Shown: in pieces, positions 55,032 to 62,760 of the stretch | How positions within the stretch are numbered: the stretch's first letter is position 1 | Layout of the letters: each line of letters starts with the position of its first letter | Origin: an uncultured Clostridia bacterium | GTDB lineage: Bacteria > Bacillota > Clostridia > TANB77 > CAG-508 | Length of the DNA: 64,000 nt | Direction: 5' to 3' | Assembly (NCBI GenBank): GCA_947642355.1 | Contig: CANRSD010000003.1 | Coordinates: 1 to 64,000, forward strand | Made by a program: the position numbers and the translations under genes | Notes under the pieces: generated by a model | The model's database searches: none | Seen by the model: the letters and a program-made list of their open reading frames with translations, nothing else | What the model was told of the DNA's origin: nothing

Positions 55032-55068
55032 TTTTTTCCAACACAAAAACCTAGATTTCTCTAGGTTT
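55032..55068 (-). terminator. Terminator ending the lysogeny-side operon
   Basis: AAACCTAGA/TCTAGGTTT arms with a T run on the minus strand. The stop codon of the gene ending at 55051 is inside the stem. Confidence 0.75.
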
Positions 55069-55524
55069 ATCAGATTTATTATTTTTATGATTTTTTATTT
55101 TATATTTAGGCTTGTTGTTATTTTCTATTATAATTTTTAAAGCTTCTGTTAGATTATCTTTAAATAAATATTTAACAATTACTCTAACTAATATAAATAT
55201 TTCTGCAATTCCTCCAGATATAAATATATTAAAAACATTTTCTGAATAATTAAGAACCTTACAACCAGCTAAAATAAATATAACAATTAGTGCTATTAGT
55301 TCTATTACTAATATACCAATTAATATTTTAGCATATCCTTGTCGTAATTCTTGGTCTTTTTCTATATTATTAGCAAATAGCTCTATAATTTTATTGTTCA
55401 TGTTCCACTTGTTTTCAAACTCACTTAGTTGTTGCTCCGGTCTATTGTCTATTTCTTTTGGCTTATTATTAAATTTCTTTAATACTTCTTCTTTCGCATT
55501 TGTTGCAGGAATATTTTTACTCAA
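55051..55524 (-). CDS. Two-helix membrane protein of the immunity region
   Basis: 157 residues with a charged N-terminus and two membrane helices (ILIGILVIELIALIVIFILAG and VFNIFISGGIAEIFILVRVIV). It overlaps the ImmA-like protease gene by 4 bp. Proteins here in prophages often act in superinfection exclusion, but nothing specific is seen. Confidence 0.6.
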   Translation of the reverse strand: MSKNIPATNAKEEVLKKFNNKPKEIDNRPEQQLSEFENKWNMNNKIIELFANNIEKDQELRQGYAKILIGILVIELIALIVIFILAGCKVLNYSENVFNIFISGGIAEIFILVRVIVKYLFKDNLTEALKIIIENNNKPKYKIKNHKNNKSDKPREI

Positions 55525-56030
55525 AATAATTCTAATATATTTAGTCTTACAGTCATAGCAGAAGATGATACTCCAAAAATCTCAGACATTTCTTCTATAC
55601 TATAATTGCTTATTATTTTTTCTACTGCCATTTTATTTATAAGTAGAGCTCCTGCAAAATAATCTACTTCTTTCTCTTGTTCTTTTGTTGTTATATTTGT
55701 TTCTGATGAAGTTCTATATAATGTATCTATATGAACATCACTACTCTTTAAAATACTTTCATGCAAAAAATAATGTCCTAATTCATGAGCAATAGTAAAT
55801 CTCTGTCTAACTTCCGCATTATTTTTATTTACTAAAATTTCAAATTTATCATTTTCTGCATTATATCTAATTGCACCAGAAATTTTATTATCTAACTCAG
55901 CTTCATATACATCAATTCCATAATTATTTGCTAGTTTAACAATATTAACAGGGACTTTATATAACATATCATTATCTAATAAAATCTGAGTAGTCAATTC
56001 TTCTATATATTCTTTTATATTATTCATCAT
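55521..56030 (-). CDS. ImmA/IrrE-family metallopeptidase
   Basis: 169 residues from ATG 56030 behind GGGGAGG; a longer frame to 56159 has no ribosome site. RFTIAHELGHYFLHE is the HExxH zinc site. KEQEKEVDYFAGALLINK gives the third ligand and FGVSSSAMTVRL the C-terminal helices. Such proteases cleave phage repressors after DNA damage. A second ImmA-like gene follows the repressor at 57963. Confidence 0.88.
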   Translation of the reverse strand: MMNNIKEYIEELTTQILLDNDMLYKVPVNIVKLANNYGIDVYEAELDNKISGAIRYNAENDKFEILVNKNNAEVRQRFTIAHELGHYFLHESILKSSDVHIDTLYRTSSETNITTKEQEKEVDYFAGALLINKMAVEKIISNYSIEEMSEIFGVSSSAMTVRLNILELF

Positions 56031-56249
56031 ATAAATTCCTCCCCCTATAATAATATATTTTGTAAAGCAAAATAATTCTACATACATTTTATCATAATAG
56101 TAAAAACTGTCAATGTTTTTCGCTAAAGTTTCACTGTATTGCCTGATAAACTTATTCAATTTTCAATGTACTTTTACTTGTTATTTTCTAATCTTTATGT
56201 TAAAATACTATAAGAAGTATTTATCTAAATATTTTAAATTATTTTGATA

Positions 56250-56564
56250 TTAGTTAGTTTCGACGCTCTCTAATATCGTTTTTATTTTGTTTAAAAATTC
56301 TTCTTCACTCATAATGTAAGCACTATTATAAAGACTTTTTAGCTTTTTGAAGTTAATTTCATAAGTTCTATTTTTCAACTCTAAAGTTTCAATATCATTT
56401 CTTAAGCCTTCACAAGATTCTTTATACAAATCTATATTAGTTTCTAAAATGTTATACTCAGCTCTTTGCATATCAATTACTTTATGTTGTGAAAAAATTG
56501 CATATATTACTAAAATATCTATATAAATTAGTAACAATATAATTATTAATAAAATTCCATTCAT
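56250..56564 (-). CDS. Single-pass membrane coiled-coil protein
   Basis: 104 residues. N-terminal helix (ILLIIILLLIYIDILVIYAIF) and a coiled coil to the end. ATG 56564 follows AAAGGAG and lies just after the 36-residue gene. Unknown function. Confidence 0.6.
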   Translation of the reverse strand: MNGILLIIILLLIYIDILVIYAIFSQHKVIDMQRAEYNILETNIDLYKESCEGLRNDIETLELKNRTYEINFKKLKSLYNSAYIMSEEEFLNKIKTILESVETN

Positions 56565-56568
56565 TTTT

Positions 56569-56679
56569 TTATTTTTCTCCTTTCATAAAAGCAAATATAG
56601 CTTTTAAAATCTTTTGTGTATTCTCACGTTCTTGAATGTCTATACATTCATTAAGTAATTCCTGATAATATTGCAACAT
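56569..56679 (-). CDS. 36-residue phage peptide
   Basis: ATG 56679 behind AAGGAGG to TAA 56569, encoding MLQYYQELLNECIDIQERENTQ... The strong ribosome site and tight packing between neighbours support it. Confidence 0.55.
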   Translation of the reverse strand: MLQYYQELLNECIDIQERENTQKILKAIFAFMKGEK

Positions 56680-56680
56680 A

Positions 56681-56854
56681 TCAAATAACCTCCTTATCTA
56701 AAATTTTATATATCAAACAGCAAATCATTGCTATTAATATAACTGGGTTAACATTTGTTAATATTTTTTCTAATAAACTAATGATAAAACAGTTTATATA
56801 TATTAAAACTATTAGAAATATTAACATCATAATTTGCACTTTTAGCTCTTTCAT
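56681..56854 (-). CDS. 57-residue two-helix membrane protein
   Basis: ATG 56854 after GGAGG. Two hydrophobic helices (QIMMLIFLIVLIYINCF and PVILIAMICCLIYKIL). Its stop overlaps the ribosome site of the next small gene. Unknown role. Confidence 0.6.
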   Translation of the reverse strand: MKELKVQIMMLIFLIVLIYINCFIISLLEKILTNVNPVILIAMICCLIYKILDKEVI

Positions 56855-56868
56855 TTGTGTTTTTCCTC

Positions 56869-57120
56869 CTAAATTATTTGCTTTGCTAATTCTTTTAAGA
56901 TTTCTTGCTTTTCTTCTTGATTTAATCCTAAATCAAATAATAAAACTGCTCTTTTATCAGCTACTTGTTTTACTCCTACACCTTTAATTCGAGGAAATCC
57001 TTTTGAATTAAAAATTTCTCTTGCTTTATTTTCTCCAATTCCTCTCCAGTCTGCATAGTCATAAGGTGTTATTGTATCTGGAAGATTTTCAAATGTTACA
57101 ATAGATTTTTTCGTTTTCAT
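56869..57120 (-). CDS. Excisionase-like helix-turn-helix protein
   Basis: About 83 residues from ATG 57120, eight bases after AAGGAG; the longer frame to 57231 has no site. PYDYADWRGIGENKAREIFNSKGFPRIKGVGVKQVADK is the AlpA/excisionase winged-helix pattern. It probably acts as Xis or as an early regulator. Confidence 0.65.
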   Translation of the reverse strand: MKTKKSIVTFENLPDTITPYDYADWRGIGENKAREIFNSKGFPRIKGVGVKQVADKRAVLLFDLGLNQEEKQEILKELAKQII

Positions 57121-57140
57121 TTTTTTCTCCTTTCTTTTTT

Positions 57141-57157
57141 TGTATCGGTTCGTGGTT
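57141..57157. repeat. 17-bp repeat, copy 1 (inverted to 59091-59107)
   Basis: TGTATCGGTTCGTGGTT, the exact reverse complement of 59091-59107. It lies 20 bp upstream of the excisionase-like gene. Confidence 0.8.
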
Positions 57158-57206
57158 AATTTTTTAAATAATTTAAATTTAACATTTTCAATTACCTCTT
57201 CTCTAT

Positions 57207-57431
57207 TTAACTTGCTTTCTTTTTGAAACATTTTGTTTCTTTGACAGCTAAAAAAATATCTGATATTTCAACTTTATATAATTTTGACATTTTTTCTTTC
57301 AAAATATCACTTGGATTTCTGGTTCCATTTTCCAACATTGACAGATATTCTTTAGTAATGTCTAATATTTTTGAAGCTTGTTCTTGAGTTAAATTTGCTT
57401 CTTCTCTCAATTTTTTAAGATTTTTTTTCAA
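57207..57431 (-). CDS. Cro-like HTH regulator
   Basis: 74 residues, TTG start 57431 after GGAGGCGG. LREEANLTQEQASKILDITKEYLSMLENGTRNPS is an XRE-type helix-turn-helix. Divergent from the repressor gene across shared operators, the place of Cro. The AAACATTTTGTTT box also occurs inside this gene at about 57228-57239. Confidence 0.85.
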   Translation of the reverse strand: MKKNLKKLREEANLTQEQASKILDITKEYLSMLENGTRNPSDILKEKMSKLYKVEISDIFLAVKETKCFKKKAS

Positions 57432-57451
57432 CTTATCCGCCTCCTTTCTTC

Positions 57452-57605
57452 AACATTTTGTTTCATTGTGTAATTATATTATCAAACATTTTGTTTCGTG
57501 TCAATAGTTTTTTAATATTTTTTAAAACAAAATGTTTTAAATAGTTGTAACTGTAATAAAAAAATTTTTAAAAGTATTTACAAAATAAACAATTTGTTTT
57601 ATAAT
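57452..57605. promoter_or_regulatory. Divergent operator region with repressor promoter
   Basis: Operator-like AACATTTTGTTT boxes at 57452-57463, 57484-57496, 57524-57538 (inverted) and a variant at 57587-57600. The repressor promoter is TTTACA (57577-57582), 17 bases, TATAAT (57600-57605), with the last box lying in its spacer, so autoregulation is likely. Confidence 0.82.
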
Positions 57606-57624
57606 TATAGCAGAGGTGTATTTT

Positions 57625-57970
57625 GTGAATAGATTAAAATTATTAAGAGAAGAATTAAATATGTCTCAAGAACAAGCAGGTACTATTATTGGTGTATCAT
57701 CTCAAGCATTTGGATTATATGAAAAAGAAAAAAGGGACTTATCACCAGAAAAAATAATAAAACTTGCAGAATACTTTGGCGTTTCTACTGATTATCTTCT
57801 TCGGGAAATCTGACAAAAGAAATCCAGCAAAAACTAATGAAAACGACTTTAAATTTGCTTCTTATGATGGTGTAGATGTTTCAGGACTTTCAGAAAAACA
57901 AATAGAAGAAGTAAAGCAATTCGTTGAATTTATTAAAAATAAGAAAAAAACTGAGGAAAAAAATGAATAA
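57625..57970 (+). CDS. CI-type XRE repressor, needs +1 shift at CGG
   Basis: GTG 57625 after GCAGAGGTG. The zero frame gives a 62-residue HTH protein ending at CTT CTT CGG GAA ATC TGA (CGG 57802-57804). Skipping C gives STDYLLGKSDK, the standard linker of XRE repressors, and continues to 57970, 114 residues, with FASYDGVDVSGLSEKQIEEVKQFVEFIK. The unshifted form would keep only the DNA-binding head, so shift efficiency could tune lysogeny. Divergent from cro. Confidence 0.9.
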
Positions 57971-58379
57971 TTTAGATATTTATAAAATTGCTGAAAAAGA
58001 AAAAATCGAAATTTTAAAATATTATTGGACAAACTGTAAAGCTAGAATTTTTGAAATTGATAAAAGCTATTATGTTGCTTTAAATTATAATAAAATAGAA
58101 AATTCAATTGATGAAAAAGAAATTCTTACTGAAGAACTCGGACATTATTATTGCAACGCATTGTATCATTTAAACGACGATATAGTGTTAAAAAGAAAAT
58201 GTGAATATCGAGCTAGAAAATGGCAATTCAAAACTCTAGTACCTCTTATTAAACTTAAAAACTTATTTGAAAAAGGTTATAAATATTCATATGAAATAGC
58301 AGAACAATTAGAAGTGTCTCAAGAATTATTGCAAAATGCTTATGAATACTACAGAGAAAATAATTTAATAGATTATTAA
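57963..58379 (+). CDS. ImmA-like metallopeptidase
   Basis: 138 residues from ATG 57963, overlapping the end of the repressor frame. ILTEELGHYYCN is the EELGHYY form of the zinc motif found in a large ImmA subgroup, lacking the first His of HExxH. KCEYRARKWQFKTLVP carries the later conserved part. Repressor plus ImmA is the usual antirepression pair. Confidence 0.8.
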   Translation: MNNLDIYKIAEKEKIEILKYYWTNCKARIFEIDKSYYVALNYNKIENSIDEKEILTEELGHYYCNALYHLNDDIVLKRKCEYRARKWQFKTLVPLIKLKNLFEKGYKYSYEIAEQLEVSQELLQNAYEYYRENNLIDY

Positions 58380-58507
58380 TAATAATTAATAATAGTAGCA
58401 ATACTATTTATATTTTTTATAAAAAATAATACAAATGTCTAATAATAACTATACTTTACATGTCTTTAACGTTTTAAAATATATAATAATTTAAGGAGGA
58501 ATTTATT

Positions 58508-58981
58508 ATGGCAATGAAAAAATGTAAGGAATGTGGAAATGAAATAAGTAAATCTGCTAAAACTTGTTTAAATTGTGGTAAAAAGCAAAAAAAATCAATT
58601 GGAGCAATAATATTTCTTATTATTGTTATAGCAATAATAGGTACTGCAGTTGGTTCAAATAATAGTACAACACCATCTAGCTCAACAGCTACTAATAAAC
58701 AAGAAAAATTTACTTTAGAAGATGGTCACACTGGAAGTTCAGATCAATATGGATTAAGTTATACAATAGAAGGTACAATAAAAAATAATACAGATAAACA
58801 ATATTCTTATGTTCAAGTTACTTTCAATTTATATGACTCTGATGGTGCACAAATTGGAACTGCTTTAGCTAATATTAATAATTTAGAACAGAATGGATTA
58901 TGGAAATTTAAAGCTTTAGGTTCTTTAGGAGATGGAAAATCAGTTGCTAGTTATAAATTAATGGAAATAACTGGTTGGTAA
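58508..58981 (+). CDS. Zinc-ribbon, membrane-anchored FxLYD-like protein
   Basis: 157 residues, ATG 58508 after AAGGAGG. CKECGNEISKSAKTCLNCG zinc ribbon (5-23), one membrane helix (IGAIIFLIIVIAIIGTAVG), a Ser/Thr linker and a beta domain with NNTDKQYSYVQVTFNLYDSDG of the FxLYD type. A likely lysogenic-conversion protein exposed outside the membrane. Confidence 0.75.
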   Translation: MAMKKCKECGNEISKSAKTCLNCGKKQKKSIGAIIFLIIVIAIIGTAVGSNNSTTPSSSTATNKQEKFTLEDGHTGSSDQYGLSYTIEGTIKNNTDKQYSYVQVTFNLYDSDGAQIGTALANINNLEQNGLWKFKALGSLGDGKSVASYKLMEITGW

Positions 58982-59090
58982 AATAACTACTCTTAATAAT
59001 CAAAAACACTGATTGAAAAATATATTTTATTTATTGACAAAACATAAGTTCTTAATTAAAATAAATGAAAAGGAATAAATGTATTAATAC

Positions 59091-59107
59091 AACCACGAAC
59101 CGATACA
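59091..59107. repeat. 17-bp repeat, copy 2
   Basis: AACCACGAACCGATACA, inverted to 57141-57157. It lies 114 bp upstream of the integrase ATG. Confidence 0.8.
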
Positions 59108-59220
59108 TATATTCCTCTACAGATTACTATTGAAAGTAAATCATATTTTTATTATATATGAATATCCTTCTATTTTCAATAGTAAATTTAAAATTTATTA
59201 AAGAAAATGGAGGTATTTTT

Positions 59221-60414
59221 ATGTCAAAAAGAGGAAATGGAGAAGGAACAATTTATTACTCAGAAAAACTTAATAAATGGATAGGTCAATTTACTGCTGG
59301 AAGAAAAGATAATGGAAAGTTAAATCGTAAATCAGTATATGGAAATAGTAGAAAAGAAGTTAAAGAAAAAATAATAAAAACATTAGCCGAAATTCAAAAT
59401 AAAACTTTTATTGAAAAAAACAATATTACCTTAATAGATTTGATGAATAATATAATTGATGAACAATTTGAAGCTAATGTAATATCACAGTCAACTTATA
59501 GAAGAAAAACATTAACAGCTAAAATAATAGAAACTCTTCCAATATCAAAAATGGAAATACAGAATATAAAAGCAATTGATATTAATTCATCTTTAGCACT
59601 AATTAAAAACTATTCAAATTCAGTTATATCAAAAATATATGGTCTTATTTCAGCCACACTTGATAAAGCTGTACTTAATAATATAATAAGCTCAAATATA
59701 TTTAATGTTAAAGGGGCTGTTGTAAAACCGAAATCAATAAAAGTTGATAAAAAGGTAGAAGCCTTAACAATAGAAGAACAAAAATTATTTTTAAATGAGT
59801 TAAAAAAAGATTATAAATATAAAGAAGTTTTCTATATTGCAATTTATACAGGAATGAGAGTTGGAGAAATACTTTCTTTGACTAAAAATGATATTGATAT
59901 ACAAAATAAAATAATTAAAATATCAAAAACCTTAAGCAAAGATAAAAATGATAAAGTAATATTAGGGAAATCAACAAAAACATATGCTGGTATGCGTGAA
60001 ATTCCATTTTTAGACGTTTTAATTCCTATATTTAATAAATTAATTTCTCAAACTAATAACTTCTTATTTTTTGAAAATAACACGTTTATATCTCCATCTA
60101 CAATAAATAGTCAATTTAAAAGAATTTGCAAAAACGCAAATATAAAAGTTATAATAACTGATTTAAAAAGAAAAGATAAAAATAATGAAATTAAAATAAT
60201 ACATTTAAGACTAAGCAATGTGAACACACATATGCTTAGACATACATATGCAACTCGCTGTATTGAAAGTGGGATGTCAGCTGTAGTTTTGCAAAAATTA
60301 TTAGGGCACAAAGATATAGAAACAACATTAAATACATACACTTCTGTTTTTAATAAATTTAAAGATGATGAATTACTAAAATTTCAAAATTATATGATTA
60401 CATTAAATAACTAG
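59221..60414 (+). CDS. int: Tyrosine site-specific integrase
   Basis: 397 residues. ATG 59221 follows GGAGG; the longer frame to 59158 has no site. The N-terminal AP2-like arm-binding domain (GEGTIYYSEKLNKWIGQFTAGR) and core-binding region precede the catalytic domain: Arg in TGMRVGEILSL, HMLRHTYATR (HxxR), LLGHKDIETT and Tyr in LNTYTSV. It ends 78 bp from attR. It recombines attP with the tRNA-Gln 3' end. Confidence 0.95.
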   Translation: MSKRGNGEGTIYYSEKLNKWIGQFTAGRKDNGKLNRKSVYGNSRKEVKEKIIKTLAEIQNKTFIEKNNITLIDLMNNIIDEQFEANVISQSTYRRKTLTAKIIETLPISKMEIQNIKAIDINSSLALIKNYSNSVISKIYGLISATLDKAVLNNIISSNIFNVKGAVVKPKSIKVDKKVEALTIEEQKLFLNELKKDYKYKEVFYIAIYTGMRVGEILSLTKNDIDIQNKIIKISKTLSKDKNDKVILGKSTKTYAGMREIPFLDVLIPIFNKLISQTNNFLFFENNTFISPSTINSQFKRICKNANIKVIITDLKRKDKNNEIKIIHLRLSNVNTHMLRHTYATRCIESGMSAVVLQKLLGHKDIETTLNTYTSVFNKFKDDELLKFQNYMITLNN

Positions 60415-60491
60415 TTGCATTAAAATTACATTAAATTTAAAAATATAAACGGTCATAATTCTTAAATTAGAAGGATTACATCCGTTTTTTC

Positions 60492-60507
60492 TTTTGGCTC
60501 GGGTGGT
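60492..60507. other. attR core
   Basis: TTTTGGCTCGGGTGGT, identical to 22853-22868 and forming the 3' end of tRNA-Gln, so the tRNA is restored by phage DNA. Confidence 0.88.
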
Positions 60508-60569
60508 TAGATTCGAACTAACGAATGTCGGAGTCAGAGTCCGATGCCTTACCGCTTGGCGACACCCGA
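60495..60569 (-). tRNA. tRNA-Gln (CUG)
   Basis: 75 nt with encoded CCA. Acceptor TCGGGTG/CACCCGA, D arm GCCAAGCGGTAAGGC, anticodon stem TCGGA/TCCGA with loop CTCTGAC (anticodon CUG), T arm GTTAG-TTCGAAT-CTAAC. The 3' end is the prophage attachment site. Confidence 0.95.
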
Positions 60570-60735
60570 ATATTAACTTTTTTTCTATAATATCATAAAA
60601 ACCAAAAAAAATCTATACATTAAAAAATTTTTTTAATAATGCTGCGTTCATAATTGTTTTTTCCTTTCTTTATTAAAAATATATTCCTATGGTTACATAA
60701 TTATTATATATTTTTTTACAAAATTCGCCAAATAT

Positions 60736-60755
60736 GGAAAAAAGAACCGTCCCTT
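60736..60755. repeat. REP-like 20-mer, copy 3
   Basis: GGAAAAAAGAACCGTCCCTT, identical to 22821-22840. It abuts the stop codon of yitT. Confidence 0.85.
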
Positions 60756-61595
60756 TTATTTCTTAAAACCTAGTCCATAAACTTCCCTTGCATCAGTTAT
60801 AATTATAAAAGCATTTTTATCTACCTTTTTAGCAACCTCCTTTATTTTAACTATATTGTTTCTTTTAGTAACACACATAATAATAAGTCTGTCTTTATTA
60901 GTATATAAACCTTTCCCATAAAATCCAGTTGCACCTTTTTCAAGTTCTAAACTAATTAATTTTGCAATTTCATCATACTTATCTGATATTATATATATCA
61001 TCTTACTAAAATTAATACCTTCAAATACCAAATCTAACATTCTTCCATTTAAAAATATAGCTATAAAAGAATATAATCCAATTTCAATATTTTTAAATAC
61101 AAGTAAATTACATAAAACTATTATGAAATCTAATATTACTAGTATCCTTCCAACTTTCATATTAGAATTATATGCACCAGCAAGACTAGCTATTAAGTCA
61201 GATCCCCCAGTAGAACTGCCTGCTTTAAATACTAATGCCAAACCTACTCCAATTAAAATTCCTCCATAAATACTTGCTAAAAACTTATCATAAATAAATG
61301 AGTTAATTCTTTCAAAGATATCAATAAAATATGAAAATGCAACTGTAGATATAATAGTCTTTCCTACAAAATATTTACCAAGTTTTATATAAGCTAAAAT
61401 AAAAAGCGGTATATTTAAAAGAATTATAGTAGTTCCCATTTTTATATTAAATAAATAATATATAGGAGTTGCAATACCTGAAAATCCACCACTTGATAAC
61501 TTATTTGGAAGTAAAAAACAAGCAGTACCAAACGCAGCTAATATACAACCTATTAATGTAAGAAAAATATCTTTAAAAATATCTTTTAATTTCAC
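60756..61595 (-). CDS. YitT-family membrane protein
   Basis: 279 residues. Five or six hydrophobic segments with FLLPNKLSSGGFSGIATPIYY and AGSSTGGSDLIA, then a soluble DUF2179 domain (GATGFYGKGLYTNKDRLIIMCVTKR). This is the YitT/YpjC family, of unknown transport or regulatory role. ATG 61595 has AAGGAGATT upstream. Confidence 0.9.
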   Translation of the reverse strand: MKLKDIFKDIFLTLIGCILAAFGTACFLLPNKLSSGGFSGIATPIYYLFNIKMGTTIILLNIPLFILAYIKLGKYFVGKTIISTVAFSYFIDIFERINSFIYDKFLASIYGGILIGVGLALVFKAGSSTGGSDLIASLAGAYNSNMKVGRILVILDFIIVLCNLLVFKNIEIGLYSFIAIFLNGRMLDLVFEGINFSKMIYIISDKYDEIAKLISLELEKGATGFYGKGLYTNKDRLIIMCVTKRNNIVKIKEVAKKVDKNAFIIITDAREVYGLGFKK

Positions 61596-61646
61596 TTTAA
61601 AAAATCTCCTTAAAGATATTATTTTTCTTTTTTGAGTTAAATATAC

Positions 61647-61680
61647 AAAAATCTTGCCATTTTAAGGCAAGATTTTTTAT
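61647..61680. terminator. Bidirectional terminator after the radical SAM gene
   Basis: AAAAATCTTGCC (61647-61658) pairs with GGCAAGATTTTT (61666-61677); A and T runs on both sides. Confidence 0.88.
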
Positions 61681-62750
61681 TTTGCAATTAAATCTTTATC
61701 ATCTTTAAAATCTTTATACTTTCTTAAGACTTTAACTTCTATTTTAGATATAGGACATTTTATATCTTGTACAATTGTTACATCAACATCATACATTTCT
61801 TTCAATTTATTTATATTTTCACGTTTATAACCTATAACATTATTAATATCTTGTGGATTAGCTCTTATTTCTACTTCTTTTACATTAGTATTAAAATTTT
61901 TTATTTTTTCAACAATAGTATCATAATAAATTGCAGCTTCTACTAACTGTCTAAATGTCTCATGATATGGTCCAGCAATTACTTCACTAGACTCCTTATC
62001 TGGACTACAAATAGTTTCTGTTGTTTGAAGCCCTATTCTAATAACATTTATCTTCTTACTACTAAAAAAATATGATATTTCTTTACATCTTTCAACTGCT
62101 TGATGTAACTCTAAAGGTTCATATCTTCCAGCTTTCATTTCCTCTTCTAGTTCTGTCCCTTTAATCACTAATACTGGATATATTCTTACTATTTTTGGTT
62201 TTAATTTTGCTAAATCTTTAGCTGTTTTTAAATCATCTAAACTACTACTATCTTGCATTCCTACCATCATTTGATGACCTAAATTAAATCTATACCATCT
62301 AATAAGTTTTGAAGCTTTTTTTACATCTTCAAATGTATGTCCTCTCTTATTTTTTCTTAATACATAATCATTTGATGATTGAACTCCAAGTTCTATTGTT
62401 TTTACTTTATACTTTTTTAATCTTTTTAATGTTTGTTTATCAATATAATCTGGTCTTGTAGATATTCTAATTCCATCTATCTTCTTTTCCTTTATATAAT
62501 CATATGCAGCACCTAACAATTTATTTTGAGTCTCTATATCAATTCCAGTAAAACTACCACCAAAAAAAGCTACCTCTTTATATGTTTCTTTTTCTTTAAA
62601 ACTGTTTAAATAATATTCTATTGTTTCTCTAACATCATTTTCTGTAACAGGTTTTAACTGTCCACTAATTTTTCTTTGGTTGCAAAATGTACATTCATTA
62701 GGGCATCCTAAATGTGGTACAAATATTGGAATTATATACTGCTTTTTCAT
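61677..62750 (-). CDS. Elp3/MiaB-type radical SAM protein
   Basis: 357 residues. Cys16, Cys20 and Cys23 in CPNECTFC bind the 4Fe-4S cluster. FFGGSFTG, GIRISTRPDYI and TIELGVQSSND are the Elp3-like core, and the C-terminus has the radical_SAM_C domain without an acetyltransferase. This gene is linked to rnc in many Clostridia. It likely modifies tRNA or another substrate; the substrate is not known. Confidence 0.88.
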   Translation of the reverse strand: MKKQYIIPIFVPHLGCPNECTFCNQRKISGQLKPVTENDVRETIEYYLNSFKEKETYKEVAFFGGSFTGIDIETQNKLLGAAYDYIKEKKIDGIRISTRPDYIDKQTLKRLKKYKVKTIELGVQSSNDYVLRKNKRGHTFEDVKKASKLIRWYRFNLGHQMMVGMQDSSSLDDLKTAKDLAKLKPKIVRIYPVLVIKGTELEEEMKAGRYEPLELHQAVERCKEISYFFSSKKINVIRIGLQTTETICSPDKESSEVIAGPYHETFRQLVEAAIYYDTIVEKIKNFNTNVKEVEIRANPQDINNVIGYKRENINKLKEMYDVDVTIVQDIKCPISKIEVKVLRKYKDFKDDKDLIAK

Positions 62751-62760
62751 TCTTCACCTC

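Larger units (their letters stand above)
22853..60507. mobile_element. Siphovirus-like prophage integrated in tRNA-Gln
   Basis: 37.65 kb between direct 16-bp repeats (TTTTGGCTCGGGTGGT). The right copy is the 3' end of tRNA-Gln plus its T run. It holds a tyrosine integrase, repressor, early and replication genes, RinA-type regulator, terminase, head, tail and lysis genes. All structural genes are on the minus strand and look intact once CGG recoding is allowed. Confidence 0.93.

Noticed and set aside
508..57970. Explaining the broken genes as random sequencing indels
   Set aside because: All eleven are a C before GG, on the sense strand, in phase, and each yields a family glycine. Homopolymer errors would not follow codon phase. 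It cannot be fully excluded without reads.
508..57970. CGG simply reassigned to another amino acid
   Set aside because: Reassignment would keep the frame. Here the frame is lost after CGG and only recovers if one base is skipped or four bases are read together.
57963..58379. Inactive ImmA because the first His is missing
   Set aside because: The EELGHYY form is common in this subgroup, so it is not evidence of decay.
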